DNA of 64,000 nucleotides from Bordetella petrii (GTDB lineage Bacteria > Pseudomonadota > Gammaproteobacteria > Burkholderiales > Burkholderiaceae_B). The position numbers were made by a program, and so were the translations under genes. Shown one piece after another: positions 28,811 to 39,037 of this stretch. The first letter of the stretch is position 1; the number at the start of each line of letters is the position of its first letter. The notes below the pieces were generated by a model. The model ran no database searches. It worked only from the letters and a program-made list of their open reading frames with translations, and had not been told where the DNA came from. The stretch covers positions 1 to 64,000 of the forward strand of contig WMBV01000020.1 in assembly GCA_017745595.1 (NCBI GenBank), given 5' to 3'.

Positions 28811-31800
28811 GTGTCTCTCGTCCAGCATTTGCCCGGTTCATCCGTCCTTTCCGCCTTCCGCCGCGAGCGATTGCTGGCGCAGCTACGCGAAGCCGGTCTG
28901 CCCATCGCCGACGTCGCCGCGCACTACGAGCATTTCGTCTGCACCGACACCGCCCTGGACGAAGGCCAGCAACAGCACCTGGCGCAACTGCTCGACTACG
29001 GCACCCAGCCCGCCGGCGAGGCCCCGCCCAAAAGCCTGGCGCTGCTGGTCATTCCGCGGCTGGGCACCATATCGCCGTGGGCCAGCAAGGCCACCGACAT
29101 CGCCCACAACTGCGGCCTGGCGGCGGTGCGCCGCATCGAACGCGGCATACGGTATTTCCTGGTGCCCGAGCGCGGCCTGCTGGGCGCCAAGGCGCTCGAC
29201 GACGCCATGCTGGCGCGCGCGGCCGATTGCCTGCACGACCGCATGACCGAAACCGTGGTGGGCGGCGATTTCGACGGCCAGGCGCTGTTCCAGGCGCTGG
29301 CCGGCAAGCCCATGCGCACCGTGGCGGTGCAGGCAGAGGGCCGCGCGGCGCTGGTCGAAGCCAACACCACGCTGGGCCTGGCGCTGTCCGAAGACGAAAT
29401 CGACTACCTGGCGCAATCGTTCACCAGCCTCGGCCGCGATCCCACCGACGTCGAGCTGATGATGTTCGCGCAAGCCAACAGCGAACACTGCCGCCACAAG
29501 ATCTTCAATGCGCAGTGGGTCATCGACGGCCAGCCGCAGTCCGACACCCTGTTCGGCATGATCCGCGCCACCCACAAGGCGCAGCCGGCCGGCACCGTGG
29601 TGGCGTATTCCGACAACGCCGCCGTCATGGAAGGCGGCGCCGCCCAGCGCTTCCAGGCCGGACTGCCGCAGGCCGGCGGGGCGGATGGCGAGGCCGCGCG
29701 CTACGTGCGCCGCGACGCTACCGTGCACACGCTGATGAAGGTCGAGACCCACAACCACCCCACGGCCATCGCGCCGTTTCCCGGCGCGTCCACGGGCGCG
29801 GGGGGCGAGATCCGCGACGAAGGCGCGACCGGGCGCGGTTCCAAGCCCAAGGCCGGCCTGACCGGCTTCACGGTGTCGCACCTGCGTTTTCCCGATGCCC
29901 CGCAACCCTGGGAAGCCGACCATCACGGCCTGCCGGCGCGCATTGCCTCGCCGCTGTCCATCATGATCGACGGCCCCATCGGCGGCGCCGCGTTCAACAA
30001 CGAATTTGGACGCCCCAATCTGCTGGGCTACTTCCGCACCTACGAACAAAGCGCCGGCGACACGCGCTGGGGCTACCACAAGCCCATCATGATCGCCGGC
30101 GGCCTGGGCAGCATCGACGCCGAACTCACGCACAAAGAAACCATTCCGCCCGGCGCCTTGCTGATCCAGCTGGGCGGTCCGGGCTTTCGCATCGGCATGG
30201 GCGGCGGCGCCGCCTCGAGCATCAGCATGGGCAGCAACTCGGCCGAACTCGATTTCGATTCCGTGCAGCGTGGCAACCCCGAAATCGAGCGCCGCGCGCA
30301 AGAGGTCATCGACCGCTGCTGGCAGCAGGGGCGGAACAACCCCATCCTGGCCATCCACGACGTGGGCGCCGGCGGCCTGTCCAACGCCTTTCCCGAACTG
30401 GTCAACGATGCCGGGCGCGGCGCCGTGTTCGACCTCAAGCGCGTGCCGGTCGAAGAGTCCGGCCTGTCGCCGGCCGAGATCTGGAGCAACGAGTCCCAAG
30501 AACGCTACGTGCTGGCCATTTTGCCGCAAGACCTCGACCGCTTCGACGCCATCGCGCGGCGCGAGCGCTGCCCGTATGCCGTGGTGGGCGTGGCAACCGA
30601 GTCGCGCCAGCTGCGCGTGGTCGACGGCGAGGGCCTGCCCGGCCTGGACCCCGAAGCGCCCGCGGGCGGCGCCGGCACGCGTCCGGTCGACGTGCCCATC
30701 GACGTCATCCTGGGCAAGCCGCCGCGCATGACGCGCGACGTGCAGCGCCGGCCCGGCGTCTCGCAGCCGCTCGACCTGGTCGGCATCGACCTCACCGAGG
30801 CCGCCTATCGCGTGCTGCGCCATCCCACCGTGGCCAACAAATCGTTTCTTATCACCATTGGCGACCGCACCGTGGGCGGGCTGTCCAGCCGCGACCAGAT
30901 GGTCGGGCCCTGGCAGGTGCCGGTGGCCGACTGCGCCGTCACCCTGGCCGACTACGAAGGCTTCCGGGGCGAGGCCATGGCCATGGGCGAGCGTACGCCC
31001 CTGGCGGTGCTCGATGCGCCGGCGTCGGGCCGCATGGCCGTGGCCGAGGCCCTGACCAACCTGGCCGCCGCCGATGTCTCCCGCCTGGAAGACATCAAGC
31101 TGTCGGCCAACTGGATGGCGGCCTGCGGCGTCGAAGGCCAGGACGCGGCCCTGTACGATACCGTGGCCGCGGTCAGCGCGCTGTGCCAGGCCACCGGCCT
31201 GGCCATCCCCGTGGGCAAGGATTCGCTGTCCATGAAAACCACTTGGGACCACGATGGCGAAACCCGCCAGGTGGTGGCGCCCGTGTCGCTCATCGTGACC
31301 GCCTTCGCGCCGGTGGGCGACGCGCGCGCCAGCCTGACGCCGCAGTTGCGCACCGATGCCGGCGACAGCGTGCTGATCGTCATCGACCTCGGCCGCGGCC
31401 GCCATCGCATGGGCGGCTCGATCCTGGCGCAGGCCTATAACCAGGTGGGCGTCAGCGTGCCCGACATCGACGCGCCGCAAGACCTGCGCGCCTTCTTCGT
31501 CACCATACGCACGCTGGCCGAAGCCGGCGTGCTGCTGGCCTATCACGATCGTTCCGATGGCGGCCTGTTCGCCACGCTGTGCGAAATGGCGTTCGCCGGC
31601 CATACCGGTATTTCGGTCAACCTCGACATGCTGACCTTCGATCCGAACGCGGCCGATTGGGGCGACTACAAGATCCGCCCCGACCAGGTGGCGGTGCAGC
31701 GCGACGAACTGACGCTCAAGGCCCTGTTCACGGAAGAGGCCGGCGCGGTGATCCAGGTGCCGGCGGCGCAGCGCGACGCGGTGATGCAGGTGCTGCGCGG

Positions 31801-32860
31801 CGCGGGCCTGTCGGCCCACTCGCACGTGATCGGCGGGCTCAACGATGCCGACACCGTCGAATTCTTCCGCGATGGCAAGAAGGTCTGGAGCCAGCCGCGC
31901 GCCGACCTGGGCCGCGCCTGGAGCGAAGTCAGCTATCGCATCATGGCGCGCCGCGACAACCCGGCCTGCGCGCAGGCCGAGCTCGATACCTGGAACGACG
32001 CCGCCGACCCCGGCCTGGCGCCGCGCGTGGCCTTCGATCCCCAGGAAGACGTCGCCGCGCCCTTCATTGCCACCGGCAAGCGGCCGCGCGTGGCCGTCCT
32101 GCGCGAGCAGGGCTGCAACAGCCAGGTCGAAATGGCCTGGGCTTTCGACACCGCCGGCTTCGACGCCGTCGACGTCCACATGACCGACCTGCTGGCCGGC
32201 CGCATCGACCTCAGCGCCATGCAGGGCCTGGTGGCCGTGGGCGGCTTCAGCTATGGCGACGTGCTGGGCGCCGGCGAAGGCTGGGCGCGCACCATCCGCT
32301 TCAACAGCCGGCTGTCCGACCAGTTCGCCGCCTATTTCGCCCGTTCCGACACCTTCGCGCTGGGGGTGTGCAATGGCTGCCAGATGATGGCCGCCCTGGC
32401 GCCCATGATTCCCGGCGCCCAGCACTGGCCGCGCTTCACGCGCAACCAGTCCGAAAAATACGAGGCGCGCCTGTCGCTGGTGGAAATCGCCGCGTCGCCC
32501 TCGATTTTCTTCGCGGGCATGGAAGGCACGCGCGTGCCGGTGGCCGTGGCGCACGGCGAAGGCTATGCCGACTACGCGCTGCAGGGCGATGCCGGCAAGG
32601 TGCTGGTGGCCGCGCGCTATATCGACAACCGCGGCCAGGCGACCGAGGCCTATCCGTTCAACCCCAACGGCAGTCCCGGCGGCCAGACCTCGGTGACCAC
32701 CGCCGACGGCCGTTTCACCGTCATCATGCCGCACCCCGAGCGCGTCACCCGCAATGTCATGATGTCGTGGGCGCCGCCGCAATGGGGCGCGGCCGACCGC
32801 GGGGGCGCCTACAGCCCCTGGATGCGCATGTTCCGCAACGCGCGCGTCTGGGTGGGCTAG
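28811..32860 (+). CDS. purL: phosphoribosylformylglycinamidine synthase
   Basis: Large single-chain FGAM synthase (1349 aa) for the fourth step of purine synthesis, converting FGAR with glutamine and ATP to FGAM. Visible parts are the N-terminal domain, the linker and first AIRS half ([30 protein letters not shown]), the second AIRS half ([15 protein letters not shown]) and a C-terminal class I glutamine amidotransferase with nucleophile cysteine in [12 protein letters not shown] and the HPERVTR histidine. The start is GTG with a weak ribosome binding site. It is monocistronic and ends in a hairpin. Confidence 0.97.
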   Translation: MSLVQHLPGSSVLSAFRRERLLAQLREAGLPIADVAAHYEHFVCTDTALDEGQQQHLAQLLDYGTQPAGEAPPKSLALLVIPRLGTISPWASKATDIAHNCGLAAVRRIERGIRYFLVPERGLLGAKALDDAMLARAADCLHDRMTETVVGGDFDGQALFQALAGKPMRTVAVQAEGRAALVEANTTLGLALSEDEIDYLAQSFTSLGRDPTDVELMMFAQANSEHCRHKIFNAQWVIDGQPQSDTLFGMIRATHKAQPAGTVVAYSDNAAVMEGGAAQRFQAGLPQAGGADGEAARYVRRDATVHTLMKVETHNHPTAIAPFPGASTGAGGEIRDEGATGRGSKPKAGLTGFTVSHLRFPDAPQPWEADHHGLPARIASPLSIMIDGPIGGAAFNNEFGRPNLLGYFRTYEQSAGDTRWGYHKPIMIAGGLGSIDAELTHKETIPPGALLIQLGGPGFRIGMGGGAASSISMGSNSAELDFDSVQRGNPEIERRAQEVIDRCWQQGRNNPILAIHDVGAGGLSNAFPELVNDAGRGAVFDLKRVPVEESGLSPAEIWSNESQERYVLAILPQDLDRFDAIARRERCPYAVVGVATESRQLRVVDGEGLPGLDPEAPAGGAGTRPVDVPIDVILGKPPRMTRDVQRRPGVSQPLDLVGIDLTEAAYRVLRHPTVANKSFLITIGDRTVGGLSSRDQMVGPWQVPVADCAVTLADYEGFRGEAMAMGERTPLAVLDAPASGRMAVAEALTNLAAADVSRLEDIKLSANWMAACGVEGQDAALYDTVAAVSALCQATGLAIPVGKDSLSMKTTWDHDGETRQVVAPVSLIVTAFAPVGDARASLTPQLRTDAGDSVLIVIDLGRGRHRMGGSILAQAYNQVGVSVPDIDAPQDLRAFFVTIRTLAEAGVLLAYHDRSDGGLFATLCEMAFAGHTGISVNLDMLTFDPNAADWGDYKIRPDQVAVQRDELTLKALFTEEAGAVIQVPAAQRDAVMQVLRGAGLSAHSHVIGGLNDADTVEFFRDGKKVWSQPRADLGRAWSEVSYRIMARRDNPACAQAELDTWNDAADPGLAPRVAFDPQEDVAAPFIATGKRPRVAVLREQGCNSQVEMAWAFDTAGFDAVDVHMTDLLAGRIDLSAMQGLVAVGGFSYGDVLGAGEGWARTIRFNSRLSDQFAAYFARSDTFALGVCNGCQMMAALAPMIPGAQHWPRFTRNQSEKYEARLSLVEIAASPSIFFAGMEGTRVPVAVAHGEGYADYALQGDAGKVLVAARYIDNRGQATEAYPFNPNGSPGGQTSVTTADGRFTVIMPHPERVTRNVMMSWAPPQWGAADRGGAYSPWMRMFRNARVWVG

Positions 32861-32886
32861 GCCGGGCCAGAGGCGGCAGGCGGGGT

Positions 32887-32913
32887 GGGGCGGCGCGCGG
32901 CCGCCCCATTTTC
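32887..32913 (+). terminator. intrinsic terminator of purL
   Basis: GGGGCGGC and GCCGCCCC arms with a five-base loop, followed by ATTTTC, 26 bases after the purL stop. Confidence 0.65.
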
Positions 32914-32966
32914 ATGGCCGCGGGCATAAAATCGAAGTTCCGCTCCACCCTCGACAGGACCGTGCC

Positions 32967-34436
32967 ATGAACGCCCGTATCCCCGACGACGCACTGCCGC
33001 CCATCCTCGATCCCGATGCCCTGCAGGCGTTCGTCGATCGGCAATGGGACGACGAAATCATCCCGGCCCTGACCGACTACATCGCCGTGCCGGCCAAAAG
33101 CCCGGCCTTCGATGCCGACTGGGAAAAGAACGCCTACATCGAACGCGTGGTGCGCGACGCGGCGCAATGGGTCGAGTCGCGCAAGGTAGCGGGCCTGACG
33201 CTCGAAGTGGTCCGCCTGCCGGGCCGCACGCCGGTCATCTTCTTCGATGCGCCCGCCACGCGCGCCGACAGCGGCGATACCGTGCTGCTGTACGGCCACC
33301 TGGACAAGCAGCCCGAATTCTCGGGCTGGCGCTCCGACCTGGGGCCCTGGACGCCCAAGTACGAAGACGGCAAGCTGTACGGACGCGGCGGCGCCGACGA
33401 CGGCTACGCCATCTACGCGTCGCTCACCGCCATCATGGCGCTCGATGCGCAGGGCATTCCGCGCCCGCGTTGCGTGGGCATCGTCGAAACCTGTGAAGAA
33501 TCGGGCAGCTACGACCTGCTGCCCTATGTCGATGCGCTGCGCGGCCGCCTGGGCAACGTCGCGCTGGTCATCTGCCTGGACTCGGGCGCCGGCAACTATG
33601 ACCAGCTCTGGATGACCACCTCGCTGCGCGGCATGGTGGCCGGCACGCTCGAAGTGCAAGTGCTCGACGAAGGTGTGCATTCGGGCGATTCCAGCGGCGT
33701 GGTGCCGTCCAGTTTCCGTATCTTGCGGCACCTGCTCGATCGCCTGGAAGACAGCTCCACCGGCCGCCTGCTGCCGCAAAGCCTGCATTGCGAGATTCCC
33801 GCCGAACGGCGCGAACAGGTGCGCGAAACGGCCCGTGTCCTGGGCGACGAAGTCTGGCGGCGCTTCCCCTGGAGCTGCGGCGCCGACGGCAGTTTCGTGC
33901 TGCCCATGACCACGCATCCCGAAGAAGCGCTGCTCAACCGCACCTGGCGGCCCACCTTGTCGGTAACGGGCGCGGAAGGCCTGCCGCCGCTGTCCAGCGC
34001 CGGCAACGTGCTGCGCCCGCGCACCGCCTTCAAGCTGTCGCTGCGCCTGCCGCCGCTGGTCGATGCGGTGGCCGCTTCGCAGGAAATCAAGCAATTGCTG
34101 GAAGCCGATACGCCCTACAACGCCAAGGTCATTTTCCATGCCAACCAGGGCGCCGCCACGGGCTGGAACGCGCCCGAGTCGGCCGCCTGGCTGACCCAGG
34201 CGCTGGACGCCGCCTCGCGCCAGTATTACGACGCCCCGTGCGGCTACATCGGGCAGGGCGGCACCATTCCCCTGATGAGCCTGCTGCAGCAGGGCTTTCC
34301 CAAGGCGCAATTCATGGTCTGCGGGGTGCTGGGGCCGCGATCCAACGCGCACGGCCCCAACGAATTCCTGCACGTGCCCTACGGCAAACGGCTGACGGCG
34401 GCCGTGGCGCAAACCATGGCGGCCATGCCGGCCTGA
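32967..34436 (+). CDS. M20 family metallopeptidase
   Basis: Zinc-dependent dipeptidase or amidohydrolase of the M20 family. The 489-residue protein has LYGHLDKQPE (first metal His and catalytic Asp), GRGGADDGYA (bridging Asp), VETCEESGS (catalytic and metal Glu) and a late HGPNEF histidine. The dimerisation domain lies in the middle (about 230-390). The DKQPE and GADDGYA forms resemble the cytosolic nonspecific dipeptidase/carnosinase-type subgroup. It is followed 10 bases later by the DUF1415 gene, so the two are probably co-transcribed. Confidence 0.88.
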   Translation: MNARIPDDALPPILDPDALQAFVDRQWDDEIIPALTDYIAVPAKSPAFDADWEKNAYIERVVRDAAQWVESRKVAGLTLEVVRLPGRTPVIFFDAPATRADSGDTVLLYGHLDKQPEFSGWRSDLGPWTPKYEDGKLYGRGGADDGYAIYASLTAIMALDAQGIPRPRCVGIVETCEESGSYDLLPYVDALRGRLGNVALVICLDSGAGNYDQLWMTTSLRGMVAGTLEVQVLDEGVHSGDSSGVVPSSFRILRHLLDRLEDSSTGRLLPQSLHCEIPAERREQVRETARVLGDEVWRRFPWSCGADGSFVLPMTTHPEEALLNRTWRPTLSVTGAEGLPPLSSAGNVLRPRTAFKLSLRLPPLVDAVAASQEIKQLLEADTPYNAKVIFHANQGAATGWNAPESAAWLTQALDAASRQYYDAPCGYIGQGGTIPLMSLLQQGFPKAQFMVCGVLGPRSNAHGPNEFLHVPYGKRLTAAVAQTMAAMPA

Positions 34437-34446
34437 ACGAGTCCGC

Positions 34447-35001
34447 ATGATCCATACCGACGGCGCTTACCAGCGCATCATCGACGATACCCGCTCGTGG
34501 GTCGAACGGGCCGTCATCGGCCTGAACCTGTGCCCGTTCGCCAAGGCGGTGCAAGTCAAGCAGCAGATCCGCTACGCCGCCAGCGACGCTACCGACGCCG
34601 AAGGCGTGCTGGCCGACCTGGAAGACGAACTGCTGCTGTTGTCGCAGACCGATGCCGCCCAGGTCGACACCACGCTGCTGATCGTGCCCGACGCCCTGGA
34701 CGACTTCTACGAGTTCAACGATTTCGCCGACCTGTCCGACCGCCTGCTCAAGCGCCTGCGGCTGGTGGGCACGCTGCAGGTGGCCACCTTCCATCCGGCG
34801 TTCCAGTTTGCCGAAACCGCGCCCGACGACATCGAAAACTGCACCAACCGGTCGCCGCATCCCATCTTGCATCTGCTGCGCGAAGACAGCATCGACCGCG
34901 CGGTCGAGGCCTATGCCGACCCTGCCGAAATCTACGAAAAAAATATCGAGACCCTGCGGCGCCTGGGATGGGAAGGCTGGCGCAAGCTGATGGCCGGCTG
35001 A
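34447..35001 (+). CDS. DUF1415 family protein
   Basis: A 184-residue cytosolic protein of the DUF1415 family, whose function is not known. Characteristic segments are VIGLNLCPFAK near residue 24-34, TTLLIVPDALDDFYEFNDF around 75-95, ATFHPAFQFA (113-122) and NRSPHPILHLLREDS (132-148). The conserved CPFAK and HP-containing motifs suggest a metal or cofactor site, but that is only inference. It partners with the M20 peptidase upstream. Confidence 0.8.
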   Translation: MIHTDGAYQRIIDDTRSWVERAVIGLNLCPFAKAVQVKQQIRYAASDATDAEGVLADLEDELLLLSQTDAAQVDTTLLIVPDALDDFYEFNDFADLSDRLLKRLRLVGTLQVATFHPAFQFAETAPDDIENCTNRSPHPILHLLREDSIDRAVEAYADPAEIYEKNIETLRRLGWEGWRKLMAG

Positions 35002-35031
35002 CCGTGGCGCGAGCAGGGTGCCGGGAGCGTC

Positions 35032-35121
35032 AGGTGTCAGGCTCCGGAGGTGCCTGACACCGCCGTGCGAGAAGTTTCCTGCCCACTTCGGTGTCTGGCA
35101 CCCTCCGGGAGTCAGACACCT
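35032..35121. repeat. palindromic repeat cluster 3
   Basis: Elements at 35032-35061 (GGTGTCAGGC/GCCTGACACC) and 35090-35121 (GGTGTCTGGC/GTCAGACACC, one G-T mismatch in the arms) in inverted arrangement, between the convergent DUF1415 and SBF-like genes. Confidence 0.92.
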
Positions 35122-35135
35122 TATTCACCGGATAT

Positions 35136-36104
35136 TCAATGCGGCCGCTTGGCGTAGCGCGCCGCCAATACCGCGCACACCATCAGCTGGATCTGGTGGA
35201 ACAGCATCAGCGGCAGCACGATGGCGCCGACCGCCTGGCCGGCGAAGATGACCTGCGCCATGGGAATACCGCTGGCCAGGCTTTTCTTCGAGCCGCCGAA
35301 CAGCAGCGTAATGCGGTCTTCCAGGTTGAACTTGAAGGCGCGCCCCAGGGCCACGCAGCCCAGCAGCGCCAGCGCCAGCAGCACGACGCAGGCCAGCAGC
35401 AGCCCCAGCAGGGCGGGCACCGGCGTATCGTGCCACAGGCCTTCATTGACGGCCTCTGAAAAGGCCGTGTACACCACCAGCAAGATCGATCCCTGGTCGA
35501 CGAACTTCAGCAGGGCCTTGCGCTGGTACACCCAGGCGCCTATCCAGGGGCGCATGAGCTGGCCCAGCACGAACGGCAGCAGCAATTGCAGCATGATCTT
35601 GCCCACGGCATCGAACGAGATCGGCGCGCTGGCGCTGGTGGCCACCACGATGCCCACCAGCAGCGGCGTCAGGAAGATGCCCAGCAGGCTCGATGCCGAG
35701 GCGCTGCACACCGCCGCCGGCACATTGCCGCGCGCCATCGACGTGAAGGCGATGGCCGACTGCACGGTGGCCGGCAGGCAGCACAGGAACAGCACGCCGG
35801 TGTAGAGCTCGGGTGTCATCAGGGGCTGCAGCACCGGCTTGAGCAGCACGCCCAAGAGCGGAAACATGATGAAGGTGGCCGAGAAGATCGTCAGGTGCAG
35901 CCGCCAGTGGGTGATGCCGGCCACGATGGCCTCGCGCGGCAGGCGCGCGCCGTGCAGGAAAAACAGCAGGGCGATGGCGATGTTGGTGATCCATTCGAAC
36001 GCCACGATACCCTTGCCATGGGCGGGCAGTACGCTGGCGATGACGACGGTGATGATGAGGAACGACGTGAAGCGGTCGGGCAGAAAGCGGACGTAGCGGG
36101 ACAT
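35136..36104 (-). CDS. bile acid:sodium symporter family protein (SBF-like, YfeH type)
   Basis: Integral membrane transporter, 322 residues with about nine or ten hydrophobic segments. ALLFFLHGARLPREAI, LPATVQSAIAFTSMARGN and LLFGGSKKSLASGIPMAQ are the SBF-like signature regions, the last with polar residues in a broken helix as in ASBT-fold transporters. The ATG at MSRYVRFLPDRFTSF is chosen because the 14 codons upstream look non-coding. The substrate is unknown. A repeat cluster lies upstream, between it and pdxA. Confidence 0.85.
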   Translation of the reverse strand: MSRYVRFLPDRFTSFLIITVVIASVLPAHGKGIVAFEWITNIAIALLFFLHGARLPREAIVAGITHWRLHLTIFSATFIMFPLLGVLLKPVLQPLMTPELYTGVLFLCCLPATVQSAIAFTSMARGNVPAAVCSASASSLLGIFLTPLLVGIVVATSASAPISFDAVGKIMLQLLLPFVLGQLMRPWIGAWVYQRKALLKFVDQGSILLVVYTAFSEAVNEGLWHDTPVPALLGLLLACVVLLALALLGCVALGRAFKFNLEDRITLLFGGSKKSLASGIPMAQVIFAGQAVGAIVLPLMLFHQIQLMVCAVLAARYAKRPH

Positions 36105-36242
36105 GGAAGGCGGTGGCGGAACGACGGGGCCGGCGAGAGCGGCCAAAGGGCGCTATTGTAGACGGGCCGGGACGGGGCCGGCGTTCAGGAATTTGTAGGG
36201 TTCGAGCCTGGGGTGTCGGGCTTCGCAGATACCTCGAGAACC

Positions 36243-36304
36243 AGGTGTCAGGCTCCCGGCAGGGTGCCTGACACCATAGGTGCAGACGCCGGTGTCTGAC
36301 ACCT
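36243..36304. repeat. palindromic repeat cluster 4
   Basis: A 33-base element at 36243-36275 (GGTGTCAGGC/GCCTGACACC arms) and a collapsed element GGTGTCTGACACCT at 36291-36304, where the central part and second arm are missing. This cluster sits between two leftward genes (pdxA end, SBF-like start). Confidence 0.9.
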
Positions 36305-36317
36305 GATTCCGGCCCGC

Positions 36318-37307
36318 CTACGGCGTCATGGCCAGCGCCAGGTCGAACGCCGCCACCAGCGACGAATGATCGGCCATGCCTTTCCAGGCGATATCGAACG
36401 CGGTGCCGTGGTCGACGCTGGTGCGCACGAAGGGCAGGCCCACGGTGACGTTGACGCCCTGGTCCACGCCCAGGTACTTCACGGGTATCAGCCCCTGGTC
36501 GTGGTACTGCGCCACCACGATGTCGAACTCGCCGCGGCGGGCGCGCATGAATATGGTGTCGCCCGGCCAGGGGCCGGACACGTCCAGGCCGGCGGCGCGG
36601 GCCTCGGCGATGGCGGGGCCGATGATATCGAGGTCTTCGCGCCCGAACTTGCCGTCTTCGCCGGCATGCGGGTTCAGGCCCGCCACCGCGATACGAGGCT
36701 GCGCGATGCCCATCTGGCGGCAGGCCCGGTCGGCCAGCCGGATCGCGCGGGCCTCTGCCTGCGGCGTGATGGCCGCGGGCACCTGCGCCAGCGCCATGTG
36801 TATGGTGACCAGCAACACGCGTAATTCGTCGTTGGCCAGCATCATGGCGAAATCGGCCGTGTGCGAGCGCTCGGCCAGGATTTCGGTGTGGCCCGGCTGG
36901 TCGATGCCGGCCAGGTGCATCGAATGCTTGCTCAGCGGCGCGGTGACGATGGCGCGGATGTGGCCGGCCTGCGCGTCGTCGATGGCCGCGCACAGGTAGT
37001 CGTAGGCCGCCTGGCCCGCGGGCGCGCTGGCGCGGCCGATGGGCAGGTCGGCGGGCAGGGGCGCGGCGCAGGCAACGACTTCGATGGTGCCCGGCCCGCC
37101 GCGGGCCTGCGCCGCCGAGGCGATTTCCACGATGTTCAGCCGCGCGCCCAGCAGCGCCGCGGCGCGCCGCATGGTGTCGGCATCGCCATAGACCAGCGCG
37201 GGCGCCTTCAGCCCCTGGGCGCAGGCCTTGACGACGATCTCGGGGCCGATGCCGGCGGCATCGCCCATGGTGATGCCGACCGGTGCCCGCTCGTGCGCGT
37301 CAGGCAT
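36318..37307 (-). CDS. pdxA: 4-hydroxythreonine-4-phosphate dehydrogenase PdxA
   Basis: NAD-dependent oxidative decarboxylase of the DXP-dependent pyridoxal phosphate pathway. The 329-residue protein begins with VGITMGDAAGIGPEI, and has TAPLSKHSMHLAGIDQPGHTE and NPHAGEDGKFGREDLD (metal-binding histidines) and VAQYHDQGLIPVKYLG. The start codon overlaps the PhoH-type stop in a TAATG arrangement, so expression is translationally coupled to the upstream ATPase gene. Some PdxA paralogs (PdxA2/DtnK-linked) act on sugar acids, but the neighbourhood gives no hint of that. Confidence 0.9.
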   Translation of the reverse strand: MPDAHERAPVGITMGDAAGIGPEIVVKACAQGLKAPALVYGDADTMRRAAALLGARLNIVEIASAAQARGGPGTIEVVACAAPLPADLPIGRASAPAGQAAYDYLCAAIDDAQAGHIRAIVTAPLSKHSMHLAGIDQPGHTEILAERSHTADFAMMLANDELRVLLVTIHMALAQVPAAITPQAEARAIRLADRACRQMGIAQPRIAVAGLNPHAGEDGKFGREDLDIIGPAIAEARAAGLDVSGPWPGDTIFMRARRGEFDIVVAQYHDQGLIPVKYLGVDQGVNVTVGLPFVRTSVDHGTAFDIAWKGMADHSSLVAAFDLALAMTP

Positions 37308-38980
37308 TACAGGACGTCACCCGCGTAGTCGGCCAGGCGCGAGCGCTCGCCGCGCTGCAGCGTCACGTGGCCGGCGTGCGGCCAGCCCTTGAAGCGGTCG
37401 ACCACGAAGGTCAGCCCCGAGCTGCCTTCGGTCAGGTAGGGGGTGTCGATCTGCGCGATGTTGCCCAGGCACACGACCTTGGTGCCCGGACCCGCCCGGG
37501 TGACGAGGGTTTTCATCTGCTTGGGCGTCAGGTTCTGGGCTTCGTCGATGATCAGGTACTTGTTCAGGAACGTGCGGCCGCGCATGAAATTCAGCGACTT
37601 CACCTTGATGCGCGAACGGATCAGGTCCATGGTGGCCGCGCGGCCCCAGTCTCCGCCGTCGGCGTCGCCCATGTTGAGCACGTCCAGGTTGTCTTCCAGC
37701 GCGCCCATCCAGGGCAGCATTTTCTCTTCTTCGGTGCCGGGCAGGAAGCCGATGTCTTCGCCCACCGGCACCGTGACGCGGGTCATGATGATCTCGGTGT
37801 AGCGCTTGGTTTCCAGCACCTGCGTGATGCCGGCCGCCAGGGCCAGCAGGGTTTTGCCGGTGCCGGCCTGCCCCAGCAGCGACACGAAGTCGCAATCGGG
37901 GTTCATCAGCAGGTTCAGCGCGAAGTTCTGCTCGCGGTTGCGCGCGGTGATGCCCCACACGTTGTTCTTGCCGTGGGTGTAGTCGCGCAGCGTGGCCAGT
38001 ACGGCCGTCTTGCCGCTGACTTCGCGCACCTGCGCGTACAGCGGCATCTGGCCTTCGAAATACACGAACTGGTTCACCATGAACTGCGCGCACAGCGGGC
38101 CGTGCACGCGGTAGAAGGTCGTGCCGCCCTGTTGCCACGATTCCACGTCTTTGCCGTGGCGGTTCCAGAAGTCTTCGGGCAACTGCATCACGCCCGAATA
38201 CATCAGGTCGGTGTCTTCCAGGACGTGGTCGTTGTAGTAGTCTTCGGCCGCCATGCCCAGCGTGCGCGCCTTCAGGCGCATGTTGATGTCCTTGGACACC
38301 AGCACGACTTCGCGCTGCGGGAATTTTTCTTGCAGGGCCCGCACCACGCCCAGGATCTGGTTGTCGGCCTTGCCCATCGGCAGGTCGGCGGGCAGGGTGC
38401 TGTGGATGGCCGTGGTCTGGAACATCAGGCGGCCGGTGGCGTCTTTGTTGCCCAGCGCGCTCAGTTCCAGGCCCTCGTCGAGCTGCTTGGCGTCGTGCAC
38501 CAGCGCGTCCAGCGAACGGCTGACCTGGCGCGCGTTGCGCGCCACTTCCGACATGCCTTTTTTCTGGTGGTCGAGCTCTTCCAGCGTCATCATGGGCAGG
38601 AAGATGTCGTGCTCTTCGAAGCGGAACAGCGAACTGGGGTCGTGCAGCAATACGTTGGTATCCAGCACGAACAGCTTGCGGTCGGCCGTGCGGGCGCGCG
38701 CCTTGGGCTTGCGCGCCGGGGTGGCCGCGGGGGTCGCCGCCGGCGTGGCCGCGGGCGCGCGGCGGGCCGTGGCGGGGGCCGCGGCGGTCGCCGCCGGGGC
38801 CTGCGTCTTCAGGCCGTCGAGTTCGGGCTGTACCGACAGCGGCTTGGCGGCGGCCCGGATGGGTTCGGCGGGTTCGGCCGGCTCGGCGTGCTTGGCCGGC
38901 CGGGTCTTGCTGCGGGCGGCTTCGCCCGAGGGGAATGTCAGGATGGCTGCGGGTCGAGAGGGCAACTTCGGTAGCGGCAT
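37307..38980 (-). CDS. PIN domain-PhoH family ATPase
   Basis: A 557-residue protein joining an N-terminal PIN-type nuclease domain (about 103-240, starting KLFVLDTNVLLHDP) to a C-terminal PhoH-like ATPase (about 340-550) with Walker A GQAGTGKT (370-377) and Walker B LIIDEAQN. PIN-PhoH proteins are unwinding RNases in characterised bacteria. Residues 20-100 are a low-complexity Ala/Pro linker with repeats of AEP and ATPA, poorly conserved in general. An AGGAG site stands before the ATG. It is coupled to pdxA downstream. Confidence 0.9.
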   Translation of the reverse strand: MPLPKLPSRPAAILTFPSGEAARSKTRPAKHAEPAEPAEPIRAAAKPLSVQPELDGLKTQAPAATAAAPATARRAPAATPAATPAATPARKPKARARTADRKLFVLDTNVLLHDPSSLFRFEEHDIFLPMMTLEELDHQKKGMSEVARNARQVSRSLDALVHDAKQLDEGLELSALGNKDATGRLMFQTTAIHSTLPADLPMGKADNQILGVVRALQEKFPQREVVLVSKDINMRLKARTLGMAAEDYYNDHVLEDTDLMYSGVMQLPEDFWNRHGKDVESWQQGGTTFYRVHGPLCAQFMVNQFVYFEGQMPLYAQVREVSGKTAVLATLRDYTHGKNNVWGITARNREQNFALNLLMNPDCDFVSLLGQAGTGKTLLALAAGITQVLETKRYTEIIMTRVTVPVGEDIGFLPGTEEEKMLPWMGALEDNLDVLNMGDADGGDWGRAATMDLIRSRIKVKSLNFMRGRTFLNKYLIIDEAQNLTPKQMKTLVTRAGPGTKVVCLGNIAQIDTPYLTEGSSGLTFVVDRFKGWPHAGHVTLQRGERSRLADYAGDVL

Positions 38981-39037
38981 ATAGGTGATTCTCCTGGGGG
39001 GCCGGCTATAGCGCCTGACAATGATTCTGGTACGGAC

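Noticed and set aside
28883-32782. About 1300-codon open frame antisense to purL
   Set aside because: Same cause: codon-phase mirror of a GC-rich gene. No ribosome binding site or recognisable domain.
36105-36242. Promoter for the SBF-like gene
   Set aside because: A TACAAT on the minus strand (36155-36160) is a fair -10, but no -35 lies at an acceptable distance, so it is not listed as a feature.
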